Shown here one piece after another: positions 47,556-55,498 of a stretch of DNA of 64,000 bases. The notes beneath the pieces are model-generated. The model worked only from the letters and a program-made list of their open reading frames with translations. It ran no database searches and was not told where the DNA came from. The stretch spans positions 2,166,001 through 2,230,000 of the forward strand of contig NZ_CP050296.1 in the NCBI RefSeq assembly GCF_014189455.1, in the 5' to 3' direction. The position numbers and the translations under genes are program-made. Within the stretch, counting starts at the first letter, position 1; the number at the start of each line of letters is the position of its first letter. The DNA is from Mesorhizobium huakuii. GTDB lineage: Bacteria > Pseudomonadota > Alphaproteobacteria > Rhizobiales > Rhizobiaceae.

Positions 47556-47645
47556 GATAGTCTCTCCTGGTGCGTGATTTCATGCGCGCCGCGCCCGATT
47601 GAACCGTTGCTGGGAAGATCGGGCGCGGCATCTCCACGGGTTCAC

Positions 47646-47670
47646 AACGTCGTGACCATGCCGTTGTTCC
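47646..47670 (-). promoter_or_regulatory. EcfG-type promoter of the PRC-barrel gene
   Basis: On the minus strand: GGAAC, 16 bases, CGTT, a perfect match to the alphaproteobacterial general-stress consensus. The -10 is 91 bp from the start codon. Confidence 0.75.
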
Positions 47671-47759
47671 GACAAAACTGGCGTGGATTTCGCGTCGGAA
47701 AAACACGCAGCAGTTGCGCGGGCGGTTGGTGAACCCGCGTTGAATTGCACCTTTCCAAC

Positions 47760-47784
47760 GGAACCTTTCCCGCATCGCCACGTT
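47760..47784 (+). promoter_or_regulatory. EcfG-type promoter of the lipid kinase gene
   Basis: GGAAC at 47760-47764, 16 bases, CGTT at 47781-47784, 56 bp before the ATG at 47840. It is back to back with the PRC-barrel promoter. Confidence 0.75.
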
Positions 47785-47839
47785 TCAGCCTGCGGCTGGG
47801 CTCCTCCGGCCGTCTTGGGCTGAAACAACGGAGCGGGGC

Positions 47840-48760
47840 ATGAAATTTGCAGCGGTGCTGAACCGGGATGGGGGCACCTTGCGCACCACCGACCTCGCCG
47901 CTTTTTCCGACAGGATGCGCCAGACGCTGGAGGCGGCAGGCCACTCCTTGAGCATTGACGTGGTTGCCGGCAAGGACGTGGTGGAAAGCCTCGACAGCGC
48001 GGCTTCGCACCGCGCCGTCGATGTGGTGCTGGCGGGTGGCGGCGACGGAACCATTTCAGCGGCGGCCGCGAGGCTGATGGGCACGAAGAAGGCGCTTGCC
48101 ATCTTGCCGGCCGGCACCATGAACCTGTTTGCGCGCGGCCTCGGCATTCCGCAGTCGCTCGATGCCGCGCTGAAATCCTTCGCTGATGGTGAGATCATCG
48201 CCGTCGACGTGGCCACCGCCAACGGCCGGCCCTTCATTCATCAATTCTCGATCGGCATGCATGCGAAGATGGTGCAGCTGCGCCAGGGAATGGAATTCGG
48301 CTCGCGCCTGGGCAAGATCGGAGCTTCGGCCAAGGCGGCATGGGCGACAATCAAGAACCCGCCGGCGATGAACGTCACGCTCACCATCGGCAAGGCTGAG
48401 ATGACGACGCGCATCTCAGGCATCGGCGTCACCAACAATCTGTTCGGTGAGGGCCATCTGCCCTATGCGGACAATCCTTCGGGTGGCGTGCTCGGCATCT
48501 ATGTCACGGTGGCGCAGCAGCGCGCCGAGCTGGTGAAATTCCTCTTCAATGTGGCGCGCGGCAAATGGCGTGACAATGAACATGTCGAAATCCATCAGGC
48601 TGACCGCACCGTCCTGAAAATCCATTCCGGCAGCAGAAAATTCCGCGCCGTCATGGACGGCGAACTGGTCAGGCTCGAGCATGAGACGACGATCGAAATC
48701 CGGCCCGGCGCGCTGAATGTCCTGGTGCCGGCCAGCATTGCCGAGGCAAAGGCCGCCTGA
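47840..48760 (+). CDS. Diacylglycerol/lipid kinase family protein (DAGK catalytic domain)
   Basis: 306 residues. The nucleotide-binding GGGDGTISAAAARLMGT motif and LPAGTMNLFARGLGIP are the diagnostic DAGK landmarks (YegS/BmrU-like group). It phosphorylates a diacylglycerol-like or sphingoid lipid at the membrane. The N-terminal 25 residues show no membrane segment. Its promoter matches EcfG, so lipid remodelling under stress is likely. Confidence 0.88.
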   Translation: MKFAAVLNRDGGTLRTTDLAAFSDRMRQTLEAAGHSLSIDVVAGKDVVESLDSAASHRAVDVVLAGGGDGTISAAAARLMGTKKALAILPAGTMNLFARGLGIPQSLDAALKSFADGEIIAVDVATANGRPFIHQFSIGMHAKMVQLRQGMEFGSRLGKIGASAKAAWATIKNPPAMNVTLTIGKAEMTTRISGIGVTNNLFGEGHLPYADNPSGGVLGIYVTVAQQRAELVKFLFNVARGKWRDNEHVEIHQADRTVLKIHSGSRKFRAVMDGELVRLEHETTIEIRPGALNVLVPASIAEAKAA

Positions 48761-48789
48761 TGCGATCTCCAACGATGACGGCCGAAAAT

Positions 48790-48963
48790 CTAGCCGCTCG
48801 GCGCGCTTCCCTGCTGCGTCGCCGGTGTCTTGGTCGCCTCACCGTAGATTTCGGCGATGCCCCAGGCAGCAAAGGCCAGAAGCAGCGCGGCGATCAGGAT
48901 GCGCAGGCCGTGCCAGCCCCACCGCCCCTGACGCGCTTTGTCCTCGGGAATGATCTTGGCCAT
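48790..48963 (-). CDS. Small single-pass membrane protein, EcfG-controlled
   Basis: 57 residues starting MAKIIPEDKARQGRWGWHGL, too short for most gene callers. One transmembrane segment (about 21-38, LRILIAALLLAFAAWGIA) and a polar Thr/Gln/Ser tail. AAGGAC precedes the ATG. It is supported mainly by the perfect EcfG-type promoter 58 bp upstream (49021-49045) and by the hydrophobic design. No family recognised. Confidence 0.65.
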   Translation of the reverse strand: MAKIIPEDKARQGRWGWHGLRILIAALLLAFAAWGIAEIYGEATKTPATQQGSAPSG

Positions 48964-49020
48964 GGCCGGTCCTTGTCTCGCTCCGCGCCCGTGGGCGCCT
49001 TCGGCAAATCACGGTCGGGT

Positions 49021-49045
49021 AACGGTTCCTCGCTAGGATGGTTCC
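49021..49045 (-). promoter_or_regulatory. EcfG-type promoter of the 57-residue membrane protein
   Basis: Minus strand GGAAC, 16 bases, CGTT. It abuts a weaker plus-strand candidate (GGAAT-N17-CGTT, 49047-49072) in front of the HWE kinase gene. Confidence 0.7.
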
Positions 49046-49118
49046 GGGAATGCCACCTTGCCATGGGCCGTTGGATCGGCAAGACGGCGAAGACCGGCAT
49101 GGGCATTTGGGGATTGGG

Positions 49119-50650
49119 GTGAACAGCAAGGCGGAAATAGGGGCGAGCCTGCCGGCCGAGGTGGCGCTCGCGGTCAATGCCGAAGACCGGCTGGCCGTGC
49201 TGCACGGGCTGGAGATGCTGGATACGGCGGCCGATCCGGATTTCGACCGCATCAGCAGCCTTGCCGCGGCTGTGATGCAGGCGCCGATCGCCCTGGTCAC
49301 GCTGGTCGATCTCGAACGGCAATGGTTTAAGTCGTGCTTTGGCCTCGACCAGACCGAGACCGCGACCGACATCTCCTTCTGTGCCCACGCCATCGCCGCC
49401 GGCGACGATCCCATGGTGGTGACGGACGCGACGACGGACCCGCGCTTCAAAACCAACCCGCTGGTGACCGGCAAGCATCATGTGCGCTTCTATGCCGGCG
49501 CGCCGATGGTGGTGGCGGGTGCCAGGATCGGCACGCTGTGCGTGCTCGATCGCAAGCCGCACGCCTATCCCTCCGGCGCCAAGCTCGATCAGTTGAAGAC
49601 GCTGGCCAGCCTTGCCGCCAGCCTGTTCACCTTGAAGGACGCGACCCGCAGCGGCGCCATCGCCGAGGCCGCCCTGGCGCGCGAGGAGAAGCGGCGGGCC
49701 ATCGCGCTCGACGCGGCCTCGCTTGCCAGCTGGGCATGGGATATCCGCACCGACATGATCGAATGCGATGTCCGGCTGTCGGAACTGTTCAACCTGCCGC
49801 GCTCGACCCGTCTGCGGGCGCGCGACATCCTGACTGCCATCGATCCGCGCGACGTCTACCAGACCGAAACCCGCTTCCGCGATGCCCTGTCCGGCAGCGA
49901 CGACTATTTTGGCGAATACCGCGTGAAGGGCTTTCATCCGCCACGTTGGGTGGCCACGCGCGGCCGCGTCATCGAGCGCGACGGCGACGGCAAGCCGACG
50001 CTGATCTTCGGCGTCAACTACGACATTTCCGAACGCAAGCTCGGCGACGAGCGGCAACGACTTTGCTGCGCGAGCTCAACCACCGCGTCAAGAACACGCT
50101 GGCGACCGTCCAGGCGCTGGCGACGCAGACCGTGCGCCATGCCCGCCAGCCGAGCGAATTCCTCGAAGCTTTCAGCGCCCGTCTTCAGGCGCTGGGCATC
50201 GCCCACAATCTCTTGTCCGACCGCGAGTGGCGCGGCATCGGCATCCGCGAGCTCGTCCAGATCGAGATCAGGCCCTTTGACACAGCCGACCAGCCGCGCA
50301 TCACCATCTCCGGCGCCGACCTCTTGCTGTCGCCCGATCAGGCCGTCGGCCTCGGACTCATCCTGCACGAACTGGCCAGCAACGCGCTGCAATATGGATC
50401 GCTGTCGATTGCATCGGGCAAGGTCGATCTCGACTGGAAGACACAAGGCAGGAAGGGCAGCCGTCGGCTGGTGTTGACCTGGCGCGAAAGCGGCGGACCG
50501 GCAGTCGCCCCGCCGCAGCGCCACGGCTTCGGCTCGATCCTCATCCGCCGCAGCCTGGCCAAGGTCATTTCAAGCGAAGTGACCCATGAATTCCGGCCGG
50601 AAGGCGTCTTCGCCGAAATATCGATGCCGTTGGAGGATCTGTCCAAGTGA
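49119..50650 (+). pseudogene. HWE-family sensor histidine kinase (GAF-PAS-HWE), frameshifted
   Basis: It starts at the GTG at 49119. Reading gives a GAF domain (about 15-170, with FCAHAIAAGDDPMVVTDATT) and a PAS domain (about 195-310). At 50056 the frame breaks; adding one A to the AA pair there rejoins the kinase core LLRELNHRVKNTLATVQAL (phosphoacceptor histidine in NHRVKN) and the ATPase domain ending in RHGFGSILIRRSL. Expected length about 510 residues. No membrane helix. HWE kinases feed PhyR in the general stress pathway. A near-consensus EcfG promoter lies 47 bp upstream. Confidence 0.83.
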
Positions 50651-50675
50651 CGGATCATAATCGGGAGCGGCAGCG

Positions 50676-51134
50676 TTATTTCCCCTCCCCGCCATCCGGA
50701 TCGTCGGGCTTCACATTCTCGCGGTAGATGGCATAGGCGGCGAGCGCCACGGCCGGGCCCAGAATGACACCGAGGCCGCCTTTTCCCTTGAGCAATACCG
50801 GCAGCACGGCGAGTGCCGCCGTAATGCCGAGCGCCCTCATGTCGGCTTTGCGCCGCCTTGCCTCGCTGCGGGCACGGGCGCCGGACATCAGCCGATGGAC
50901 CAGAAGCACGAGGCCGGCGATCACCAGGAAGCCGACACCGAAGCCAAGCGCCGCGGAGAATGATCCATAACGGGCGGCGGCCCAGATATAGGCCGCCCCG
51001 ACCAGAAAGCCGAGGCCGCAAAGTGCCGCCAAAGCGGCTATCGCATACACGATGGCCGCCGTACGTGCGCGACGTATGGCGGCGATGGTTTCACCCGAGG
51101 CGAAACCCGAGAGCAGGGATGCCAGCAGACCCAT
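50676..51134 (-). CDS. Small multi-pass membrane protein (phage-holin-like/DUF1469-like)
   Basis: 152 residues with four hydrophobic segments (about 25-48, 54-80, 100-115, 120-137) and a basic linker RARSEARRRKADMRAL. The layout resembles the putative-holin family often found with DUF883 proteins, and the DUF883 gene is directly upstream, 11 bp away, in the same operon. Function unknown; probably membrane protection under stress. It shares the EcfG promoter at 51503. Confidence 0.7.
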   Translation of the reverse strand: MGLLASLLSGFASGETIAAIRRARTAAIVYAIAALAALCGLGFLVGAAYIWAAARYGSFSAALGFGVGFLVIAGLVLLVHRLMSGARARSEARRRKADMRALGITAALAVLPVLLKGKGGLGVILGPAVALAAYAIYRENVKPDDPDGGEGK

Positions 51135-51145
51135 CTCAGGCGGAA

Positions 51146-51472
51146 CTAGCGACGCGCAAGCAGCGCGAAGAGGAAGCCAACGCCGGCGGCGATCGCCAGC
51201 GACGTCACCGGCTTTTCGCGAACATTTGCCAGCAACTGCGCCTCGATATCCTTGGCACTGCCGCGAAGGCTGTCAAACGCAGCTTCACCCTGCGCGCGCA
51301 ATTGCTCGACTCCCTCGGTGGCCGCGCGGCGGGCGGTGCCATAGCCATGTTCACCGGTCTTGGCCAACTGCTTGGTAAGCTTGTCGATATCGGCCTTCAA
51401 CTGACGGATGTCGGCTTCGAGGTCCGAATTTGCCCGCGCTTCGTTGGCGGTCTTCCCTGCAGCGGTTGCCAT
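51146..51472 (-). CDS. DUF883/ElaB-YqjD-like membrane-anchored protein
   Basis: 108 residues, AAGGAG before the ATG. It is highly helical with heptad-like charge pattern (LEADIRQLKADIDKLTKQLA) and ends in a single hydrophobic anchor (VTSLAIAAGVGFLFALLARR), the typical plan of the ElaB/YqjD family, whose E. coli members bind ribosomes at the inner membrane in stationary phase. First gene of an operon with the four-helix protein; a perfect EcfG promoter lies 31 bp upstream. Confidence 0.85.
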   Translation of the reverse strand: MATAAGKTANEARANSDLEADIRQLKADIDKLTKQLAKTGEHGYGTARRAATEGVEQLRAQGEAAFDSLRGSAKDIEAQLLANVREKPVTSLAIAAGVGFLFALLARR

Positions 51473-51502
51473 TGCTTAACTCCTTGTGATTGCTCGATTT
51501 CA

Positions 51503-51527
51503 AACGCGCCGTGCGTCTCAAGGTTCC
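51503..51527 (-). promoter_or_regulatory. EcfG-type promoter of the DUF883 operon
   Basis: Minus strand GGAAC, 16 bases, CGTT, ending 31 bp before the start codon. Confidence 0.78.
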
Positions 51528-51543
51528 GGCATCGGGACAAACT

Positions 51544-51670
51544 AGAGCAACTCCAGGAAAAGTGCGAAACGGTTTTCCCGGGAAAAGTGCGTAGCACTTT
51601 CCCTTGGGAGTTGCGTCAAAACAAAGAGATAGAGCAGTTCGCTGTTTCCGTGAAACAGTGAAATTGCTCT
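51544..51670. repeat. Dispersed palindromic intergenic repeat, type A, long copy 3
   Basis: It begins AGAGCAACTCCAGGAAAAG, and continues past the usual CAAAACAAAGAG end into a second palindrome, AGAGCAGTTCGCTG... to ...GAAATTGCTCT, built around GTTTC/GAAAC. It fills the gap between the DUF883 promoter and the Crp gene and is the longest of the three copies in the window. Confidence 0.8.
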
Positions 51671-51725
51671 AGCCGAAAAACATGCGCGTGCGCACCAATC
51701 GCCAATCCATGGCGAGAGGTGCGTC

Positions 51726-52487
51726 TCAGATCAGAGGGCGACGCCCCTCGCCCAGCCCTTCCCAGCCCGCGAGCAACTTGAGCGCTTCATTGTCGACGAC
51801 CTCGCAACCACCATCGCGCCAGACGATCAGCTTGCGGTCCATCAGCTTGCGGATCGTCTTGTTGGTGTGAACCAGCGAGAGGCCAAGCGTGTCGGCGATG
51901 TGCTGCTGCGTGATCGGAATCTGGATGGATTTCTTGCCGTTCAATCCGACGACTTTGGCGCGGCTGCCGATGAAGGCGATAAGGTAGGCGGCGCGTTCGA
52001 TCGCGCTGCGGCGGCCGACACTGAGCAGGTTCTCGTCCAGCATGCGTTCTTCACGCGACGCGATCCAGGTTATGTCGTAGGCGAGACCCGGATGGTTGCG
52101 GTAGAGCTCGTGCAGATTGTCGCGCTCGAAGACACACAGCAGCATTGGCGACAGGGCCTCGACGGAATGCTGCATTTCCCCCATGACGCTGCCTTGCAGG
52201 CCGATGAGATCGCCGGGCATGAGATAGTTGAGGATCTGTCGGCGCCCGTCCGGCAACAGCTTGTAGCGGAACGCCCAGCCGGACAGCACCGTGTAGAGAT
52301 GGGCGCTGTGGCTTCCTTCCACGAGGACCGTGGCGCCCTTGTCGACCGCCAGTTCCCCCTTCTTGAATGTGCTGATGAAGGCGAGTTCCTCTTTTTCGAA
52401 CTCCCGGAACACGGGCAGGGGCCGCAACGGGCAATTTTCGCAAGGGTATTGGCGGCTTGCGAAAGAACGTGCATTCTGGCTTGGCAT
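51726..52487 (-). CDS. Crp/Fnr-family transcriptional regulator under EcfG control
   Basis: 253 residues. N-terminal CENCPLRPLPVF carries two close cysteines, then a cyclic-nucleotide-binding-like barrel and a C-terminal HTH (ITQQHIADTLGLSLVHTNKT). The cysteine count is too low for a classical Fnr iron-sulfur cluster (four ligands), so oxygen sensing by that route is doubtful. A perfect EcfG-type promoter 44 bp upstream places it as a second-tier regulator in the stress response. Confidence 0.87.
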   Translation of the reverse strand: MPSQNARSFASRQYPCENCPLRPLPVFREFEKEELAFISTFKKGELAVDKGATVLVEGSHSAHLYTVLSGWAFRYKLLPDGRRQILNYLMPGDLIGLQGSVMGEMQHSVEALSPMLLCVFERDNLHELYRNHPGLAYDITWIASREERMLDENLLSVGRRSAIERAAYLIAFIGSRAKVVGLNGKKSIQIPITQQHIADTLGLSLVHTNKTIRKLMDRKLIVWRDGGCEVVDNEALKLLAGWEGLGEGRRPLI

Positions 52488-52530
52488 TTCGACCCCCTTC
52501 GAAAGCCTGCCGGTCGGCAGGCCGGTTTCA

Positions 52531-52555
52531 AACGCTTTGCCGGGGATCGGGTTCC
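52531..52555 (-). promoter_or_regulatory. EcfG-type promoter of the Crp/Fnr gene
   Basis: Minus strand GGAAC, 16 bases, CGTT; -10 at 52531-52534, 44 bp from the start. Confidence 0.75.
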
Positions 52556-52635
52556 GCCGCTGGTGGCATGTCTTTTTAAATGACAGCGCGCGGAATTGCG
52601 ATCATGACTCCCGGCGTTTCAAGGAGCGATTACCC

Positions 52636-53016
52636 GTGCCCCATTTGCTTGACGGATTGCGAATTCTTGTCCTGGAGGACGAATTCCTCATCGCCATGGA
52701 TGTCGAGCAGCTCTGCCGCGACCACGGAGCCGGCGAGGTGGTGGTTGCCCGCGACCTTGCCGAGATCGATGACCGAAAGATCGCAACGCAATTCGACGCG
52801 GCCATCGTTGATCTGATGCTGGGCGGCACCTCGACGCTCGAATTCGCAGCCGGTTTACGTGAAACAGGCGTCCCGTTCGTGTTTGCCTCCGGCTATTCGG
52901 ACGCTGACGAGATCAAGGCATCCTTTCCGGGGGTGCGGCTGGTCACCAAACCCTATTCAGGCGAAGATCTCGTCGAAGCGGTCGCGCTGGCCTATGGACG
53001 TGGCTCTCCCGGATGA
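52636..53016 (+). CDS. Single-domain response regulator (FAT-GUY-like)
   Basis: 126 residues from the GTG at 52636, with AAGGAG nine bases upstream; the longer upstream frame lies in the promoter region of the Crp gene. It is a receiver only: LVLEDEFLIAMD acidic patch, AIVDLMLGG phosphoacceptor, PFVFASGYSD in place of the usual switch motif, and TKPYSGEDL lysine. The PFxFASGY motif is like the FAT-GUY group (SdrG-type) that helps relay phosphate to PhyR. Its place beside ecfG-nepR-phyR supports that. No DNA-binding domain. Confidence 0.85.
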   Translation: MPHLLDGLRILVLEDEFLIAMDVEQLCRDHGAGEVVVARDLAEIDDRKIATQFDAAIVDLMLGGTSTLEFAAGLRETGVPFVFASGYSDADEIKASFPGVRLVTKPYSGEDLVEAVALAYGRGSPG

Positions 53017-53059
53017 GACCGATGCGGCCGCATCCGCATCCCGTTGTCCAGACCTCGCG

Positions 53060-53611
53060 TTAATGCGCCGCCGTCCCCGTGACCTGAGCCGAGATCGCAT
53101 CGGGACCATATTCGTCCTCGCCCGAAATCTTCAGGATTTCCTGCAGGCGCGTGCGGGCCCTGCTGACGCGGCTCTTGATCGTTCCGACCGCGCAACCGCA
53201 GATTTCGGCGGCCTCCTCATAGGAGAAGCCTGAAGCGCCAATGAGGATGATGGCCTCGCGCTGGTCTTCCGGCAATTGCTCGAGAGCGCCACGAAAATCC
53301 TTGAGGTCGAGTTGGCCGTGCTGGGCCGGATGCACGGCAAGCCTGGCCGTCATGATGCCGTCGCTGTCCTGCACCTCGCGGCCGCGTTTGCGCATCTGTG
53401 AATAGAATTCATTGCGCAGGATGGTGAAAAGCCATGCCTTGAGATTGGTGCCGGGCTGGAAGCTCTCATGCTTGTCCCAGGCCTTGACCAGCGTTTCCTG
53501 AACGAGGTCGTCGGCCTTGTCGGCATTCTGCGTCAGCGACACGGCAAAGGCCCGCAAGCTCGGGATTGCCCCAAGCAGATCGGTCTTGAAGCCTTGGGAG
53601 ACCGCTGCCAT
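53060..53611 (-). CDS. ecfG: General stress response sigma factor EcfG
   Basis: 183 residues. Region 2 (LTQNADKADDLVQETLVKAW ... LKAWLFTILRNEFYSQMRKR) and region 4 (LPEDQREAIILIGASGFSYE, then EICGCAVGTIKSRVSRAR) are typical of ECF sigma factors of the EcfG group. It is held by NepR and released when phosphorylated PhyR binds NepR. Three bases downstream of nepR and in the same operon; divergent from phyR. Its regulon promoters GGAAC-N16-CGTT are all around it. Confidence 0.95.
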   Translation of the reverse strand: MAAVSQGFKTDLLGAIPSLRAFAVSLTQNADKADDLVQETLVKAWDKHESFQPGTNLKAWLFTILRNEFYSQMRKRGREVQDSDGIMTARLAVHPAQHGQLDLKDFRGALEQLPEDQREAIILIGASGFSYEEAAEICGCAVGTIKSRVSRARTRLQEILKISGEDEYGPDAISAQVTGTAAH

Positions 53612-53614
53612 GCC

Positions 53615-53818
53615 TCAGTCCTTCTTCTGTGCGGGTTCGGCCTGTTCCAGCTGGCTGAGCAACTGGGCGAAGCGATCCGGCACATCGTCGGAGACCAGCT
53701 CGTCATAATATTGTTTGAGTTTGCGACCGATTTCGGAGTTCGGCCCGAGCGGATCGCCGGCACCGTTCCGGCGCCTGCCCACGGCGCCAGCCAAAATATC
53801 TTTCGTCATGTCCTTCAT
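53615..53818 (-). CDS. nepR: Anti-sigma factor NepR
   Basis: 67 residues with the conserved core LGPNSEIGRKLKQYYDELV and DVPDRFAQLLSQLEQ, the two helices that wrap EcfG or the PhyR sigma-like domain. Basic N-terminal arm. First gene of the nepR-ecfG operon, with an EcfG-type promoter 93 bp upstream, so the system is positively autoregulated. An in-frame Met three residues in is an alternative start. Confidence 0.95.
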   Translation of the reverse strand: MKDMTKDILAGAVGRRRNGAGDPLGPNSEIGRKLKQYYDELVSDDVPDRFAQLLSQLEQAEPAQKKD

Positions 53819-53910
53819 TTCGCCCTTATATTCCCAGCGCCCAGGCCGCTCATATTCAACTCAACACAAGGCAAGCGGCACCCTCGTCTGGTTGCCCATC
53901 CCGACACTGA

Positions 53911-53935
53911 AACGCCGCTCTCGCCTATTCGTTCC
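53911..53935 (-). promoter_or_regulatory. EcfG-type promoter of nepR-ecfG
   Basis: Minus strand GGAAC (53931-53935), 16 bases, CGTT (53911-53914). It lies nine bases from the divergent phyR promoter. Confidence 0.85.
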
Positions 53936-53944
53936 ATATCGGCC

Positions 53945-53969
53945 GGAACTTTTTCGGAAAATCCGCGTT
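53945..53969 (+). promoter_or_regulatory. EcfG-type promoter of phyR
   Basis: GGAAC at 53945, 16 bases, CGTT at 53966-53969, 74 bp before the phyR ATG. Confidence 0.85.
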
Positions 53970-54042
53970 GTATTAGCGGGGCCTGCAATCAGCTTGGCCT
54001 GCAATCCGTGCAATCACGTCATTCTGAGGGAGACGTCTTACC

Positions 54043-54837
54043 ATGAGTTTATCCGCCACCATCGCACCGCACCTGCCGTTCCTGCGCCGCTTCTCGCGTG
54101 CCGTCTCGGGATCGCAAGAGAGCGGCGACGCGCTGGTCGCTGCGATGCTTGAGGCCATCATAGCCGACGTCGACATCTTCCCCGAGGCATCGAGCGACCG
54201 TATCGCGCTCTACAAGGTTTTCGCCAAACTCTTCACCTCGGTGGCCATCCGCGTGCCACAGGAGCAGGCCCAATCGGCATGGGAGCAGCGCGCCGCCGCC
54301 AATCTCAATGCGATCGCGCCTCTTCCGCGCCAGGCCTTCCTGCTGGTTGCCGTCGAAGGCTTCAGCGAAGACGAGGCGGCCGAGATACTGGACGTCGGCG
54401 ACCAGCAATTCTCCGAGCTGCTTGCCCAGGCAAGCAATGAGATTTCCCGCCAGGTGGCGACCGACGTGCTCATCATCGAGGACGAACCGCTGATCGCCAT
54501 GGACATAGAGGAGATGGTCGAGAGCCTCGGTCATCGTGTCGTCGGGACGGCGCGCACGCACGCCGAAGCGGTGACGATGTTCGGCAAGACGCGGCCGAAG
54601 ATGGTGCTGGCCGACATCCAGCTCGCCGACGGCAGCTCGGGTATCGAGGCGGTCAACGAGATCCTGTCGTCAACCTCGGTGCCGGTGATCTTCATCACCG
54701 CCTTTCCCGAGCGCCTGCTGACCGGCGAGCGCCCCGAACCGGCCTTCCTGGTGACCAAGCCGTTCAATCCCGACATGGTCAAGGCGCTGATCAGCCAGGC
54801 GCTGTTCTTCGACCGCCAGGCGAAGGCCGCCGCCTAA
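54043..54837 (+). CDS. phyR: General stress response regulator PhyR (sigma-like plus receiver)
   Basis: 264 residues. The N-terminal half (about 1-135) is an ECF-sigma-like decoy (LPRQAFLLVAVEGFSEDEAA matches region 4) that lacks DNA binding; the C-terminal receiver has LIIEDEPLIAMD, phosphoacceptor in VLADIQLADGSSG, and TKPFNPDMV lysine. Phosphorylated PhyR captures NepR and frees EcfG. Kinases of the HWE type, three of which are in this window, are the usual input. Confidence 0.95.
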   Translation: MSLSATIAPHLPFLRRFSRAVSGSQESGDALVAAMLEAIIADVDIFPEASSDRIALYKVFAKLFTSVAIRVPQEQAQSAWEQRAAANLNAIAPLPRQAFLLVAVEGFSEDEAAEILDVGDQQFSELLAQASNEISRQVATDVLIIEDEPLIAMDIEEMVESLGHRVVGTARTHAEAVTMFGKTRPKMVLADIQLADGSSGIEAVNEILSSTSVPVIFITAFPERLLTGERPEPAFLVTKPFNPDMVKALISQALFFDRQAKAAA

Positions 54838-55144
54838 TGCCTGTCGCCCAAAAGTGATCTCGGTTTTGGGGGAACGACATGCATAAAAGTAAAGATCTAA
54901 AGCGCGTCGCATGAACCCGTTTCAGCGCGACGCGCTTTAGGTCCGCTGCTTTTCCGGCAGGAATACCCGACATCAAAGGCCGTTCGATGCGATGCATCGG
55001 GCGGCCTTTTGGCAACCCGATCCATCAACCGAGAATTTCGAGAGCTCCACTGCGAACCATTTGCAAGCGCCGTCTTTTTCAGCAAAGGGTGGAACAAACC
55101 GCATCCACCCACGTTTCCCTGCATCATTCGGAAGGAGATGAACC
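54838..55144. repeat. Dispersed palindromic repeat, type C, in the interval after phyR
   Basis: This 307-base gap starts with a third repeat type (54842-54940). Its right half is a hairpin with 12-bp arms, AAAGCGCGTCGC (54899-54910) and GCGACGCGCTTT (54927-54938). The rest holds the EcfG-type promoter at 55091 for the next gene. I see no reading frame with a ribosome-binding site. Confidence 0.7.
55091..55115 (+). promoter_or_regulatory. EcfG-type promoter of the DUF1328 gene
   Basis: GGAAC, 16 bases, CGTT, ending 30 bp before the start codon. Confidence 0.8.
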
Positions 55145-55309
55145 ATGCTCTACTGGGCGCTCGTATTTCTCGTCGTGGCGATCATAGCCGGCGCGCTTGG
55201 TTTCGGCGGCATCGCCGGCACATCTGCCGGTATCGCGCAGATATTGTTCTTCATCTTTCTCGCCTTCCTGGTCATTTCGCTGCTGGCCGGCCTGTTCAAA
55301 CGGGCGTGA
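55145..55309 (+). CDS. DUF1328 small membrane protein (YtjA-like)
   Basis: 54 residues starting [20 protein letters not shown], with two membrane helices and the central [15 protein letters not shown] that marks DUF1328. GGAAGGAG precedes the ATG. Small proteins of this family are stress-associated in many Proteobacteria, function unknown. It has its own EcfG-type promoter and a terminator after it. Confidence 0.85.
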   Translation: MLYWALVFLVVAIIAGALGFGGIAGTSAGIAQILFFIFLAFLVISLLAGLFKRA

Positions 55310-55368
55310 GGGCGAACACCTATCCGAGCGAACACTGGAAGCCGCACCCCTCAAACGGTTTCCAGCCA

Positions 55369-55414
55369 CCGCCGGACGGAGCCCTTCAAAAGGCACCGTC
55401 CGGCGGACCGTTTT
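55369..55414 (+). terminator. Rho-independent terminator after the DUF1328 gene
   Basis: CCGCCGGACGG (55369-55379) and CCGTCCGGCGG (55396-55406) form an 11-bp stem, followed by ACCGTTTT. An inner stem is possible in the loop. Confidence 0.75.
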
Positions 55415-55444
55415 AGGGGACAGGTTTCCGGGAAATTTCATTTG

Positions 55445-55469
55445 GGAACCCATTTCACAGTGAGCCGTT
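55445..55469 (+). promoter_or_regulatory. EcfG-type promoter of the second HWE kinase
   Basis: GGAAC, 16 bases, CGTT, ending 30 bp before the ATG at 55499. Confidence 0.8.
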
Positions 55470-55498
55470 CAGCCTGAGTTGGGTGGACAAATCGACCG

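Noticed and set aside
49047..49072. EcfG-like element GGAAT-N17-CGTT before the HWE kinase at 49119
   Set aside because: Mismatch in the -35 and long spacer; kept only as a remark, not counted among the ten.
50676..51134. Prophage remnant because of the holin-like protein
   Set aside because: No other phage gene is near; the protein pairs with DUF883 and shares a stress promoter.
52612..52637. Possible EcfG promoter (GGAAT, 18 bases, CGTT) before the FAT-GUY-like receiver
   Set aside because: One mismatch and an 18-base spacer, and the -10 would lie too close to the start codon.
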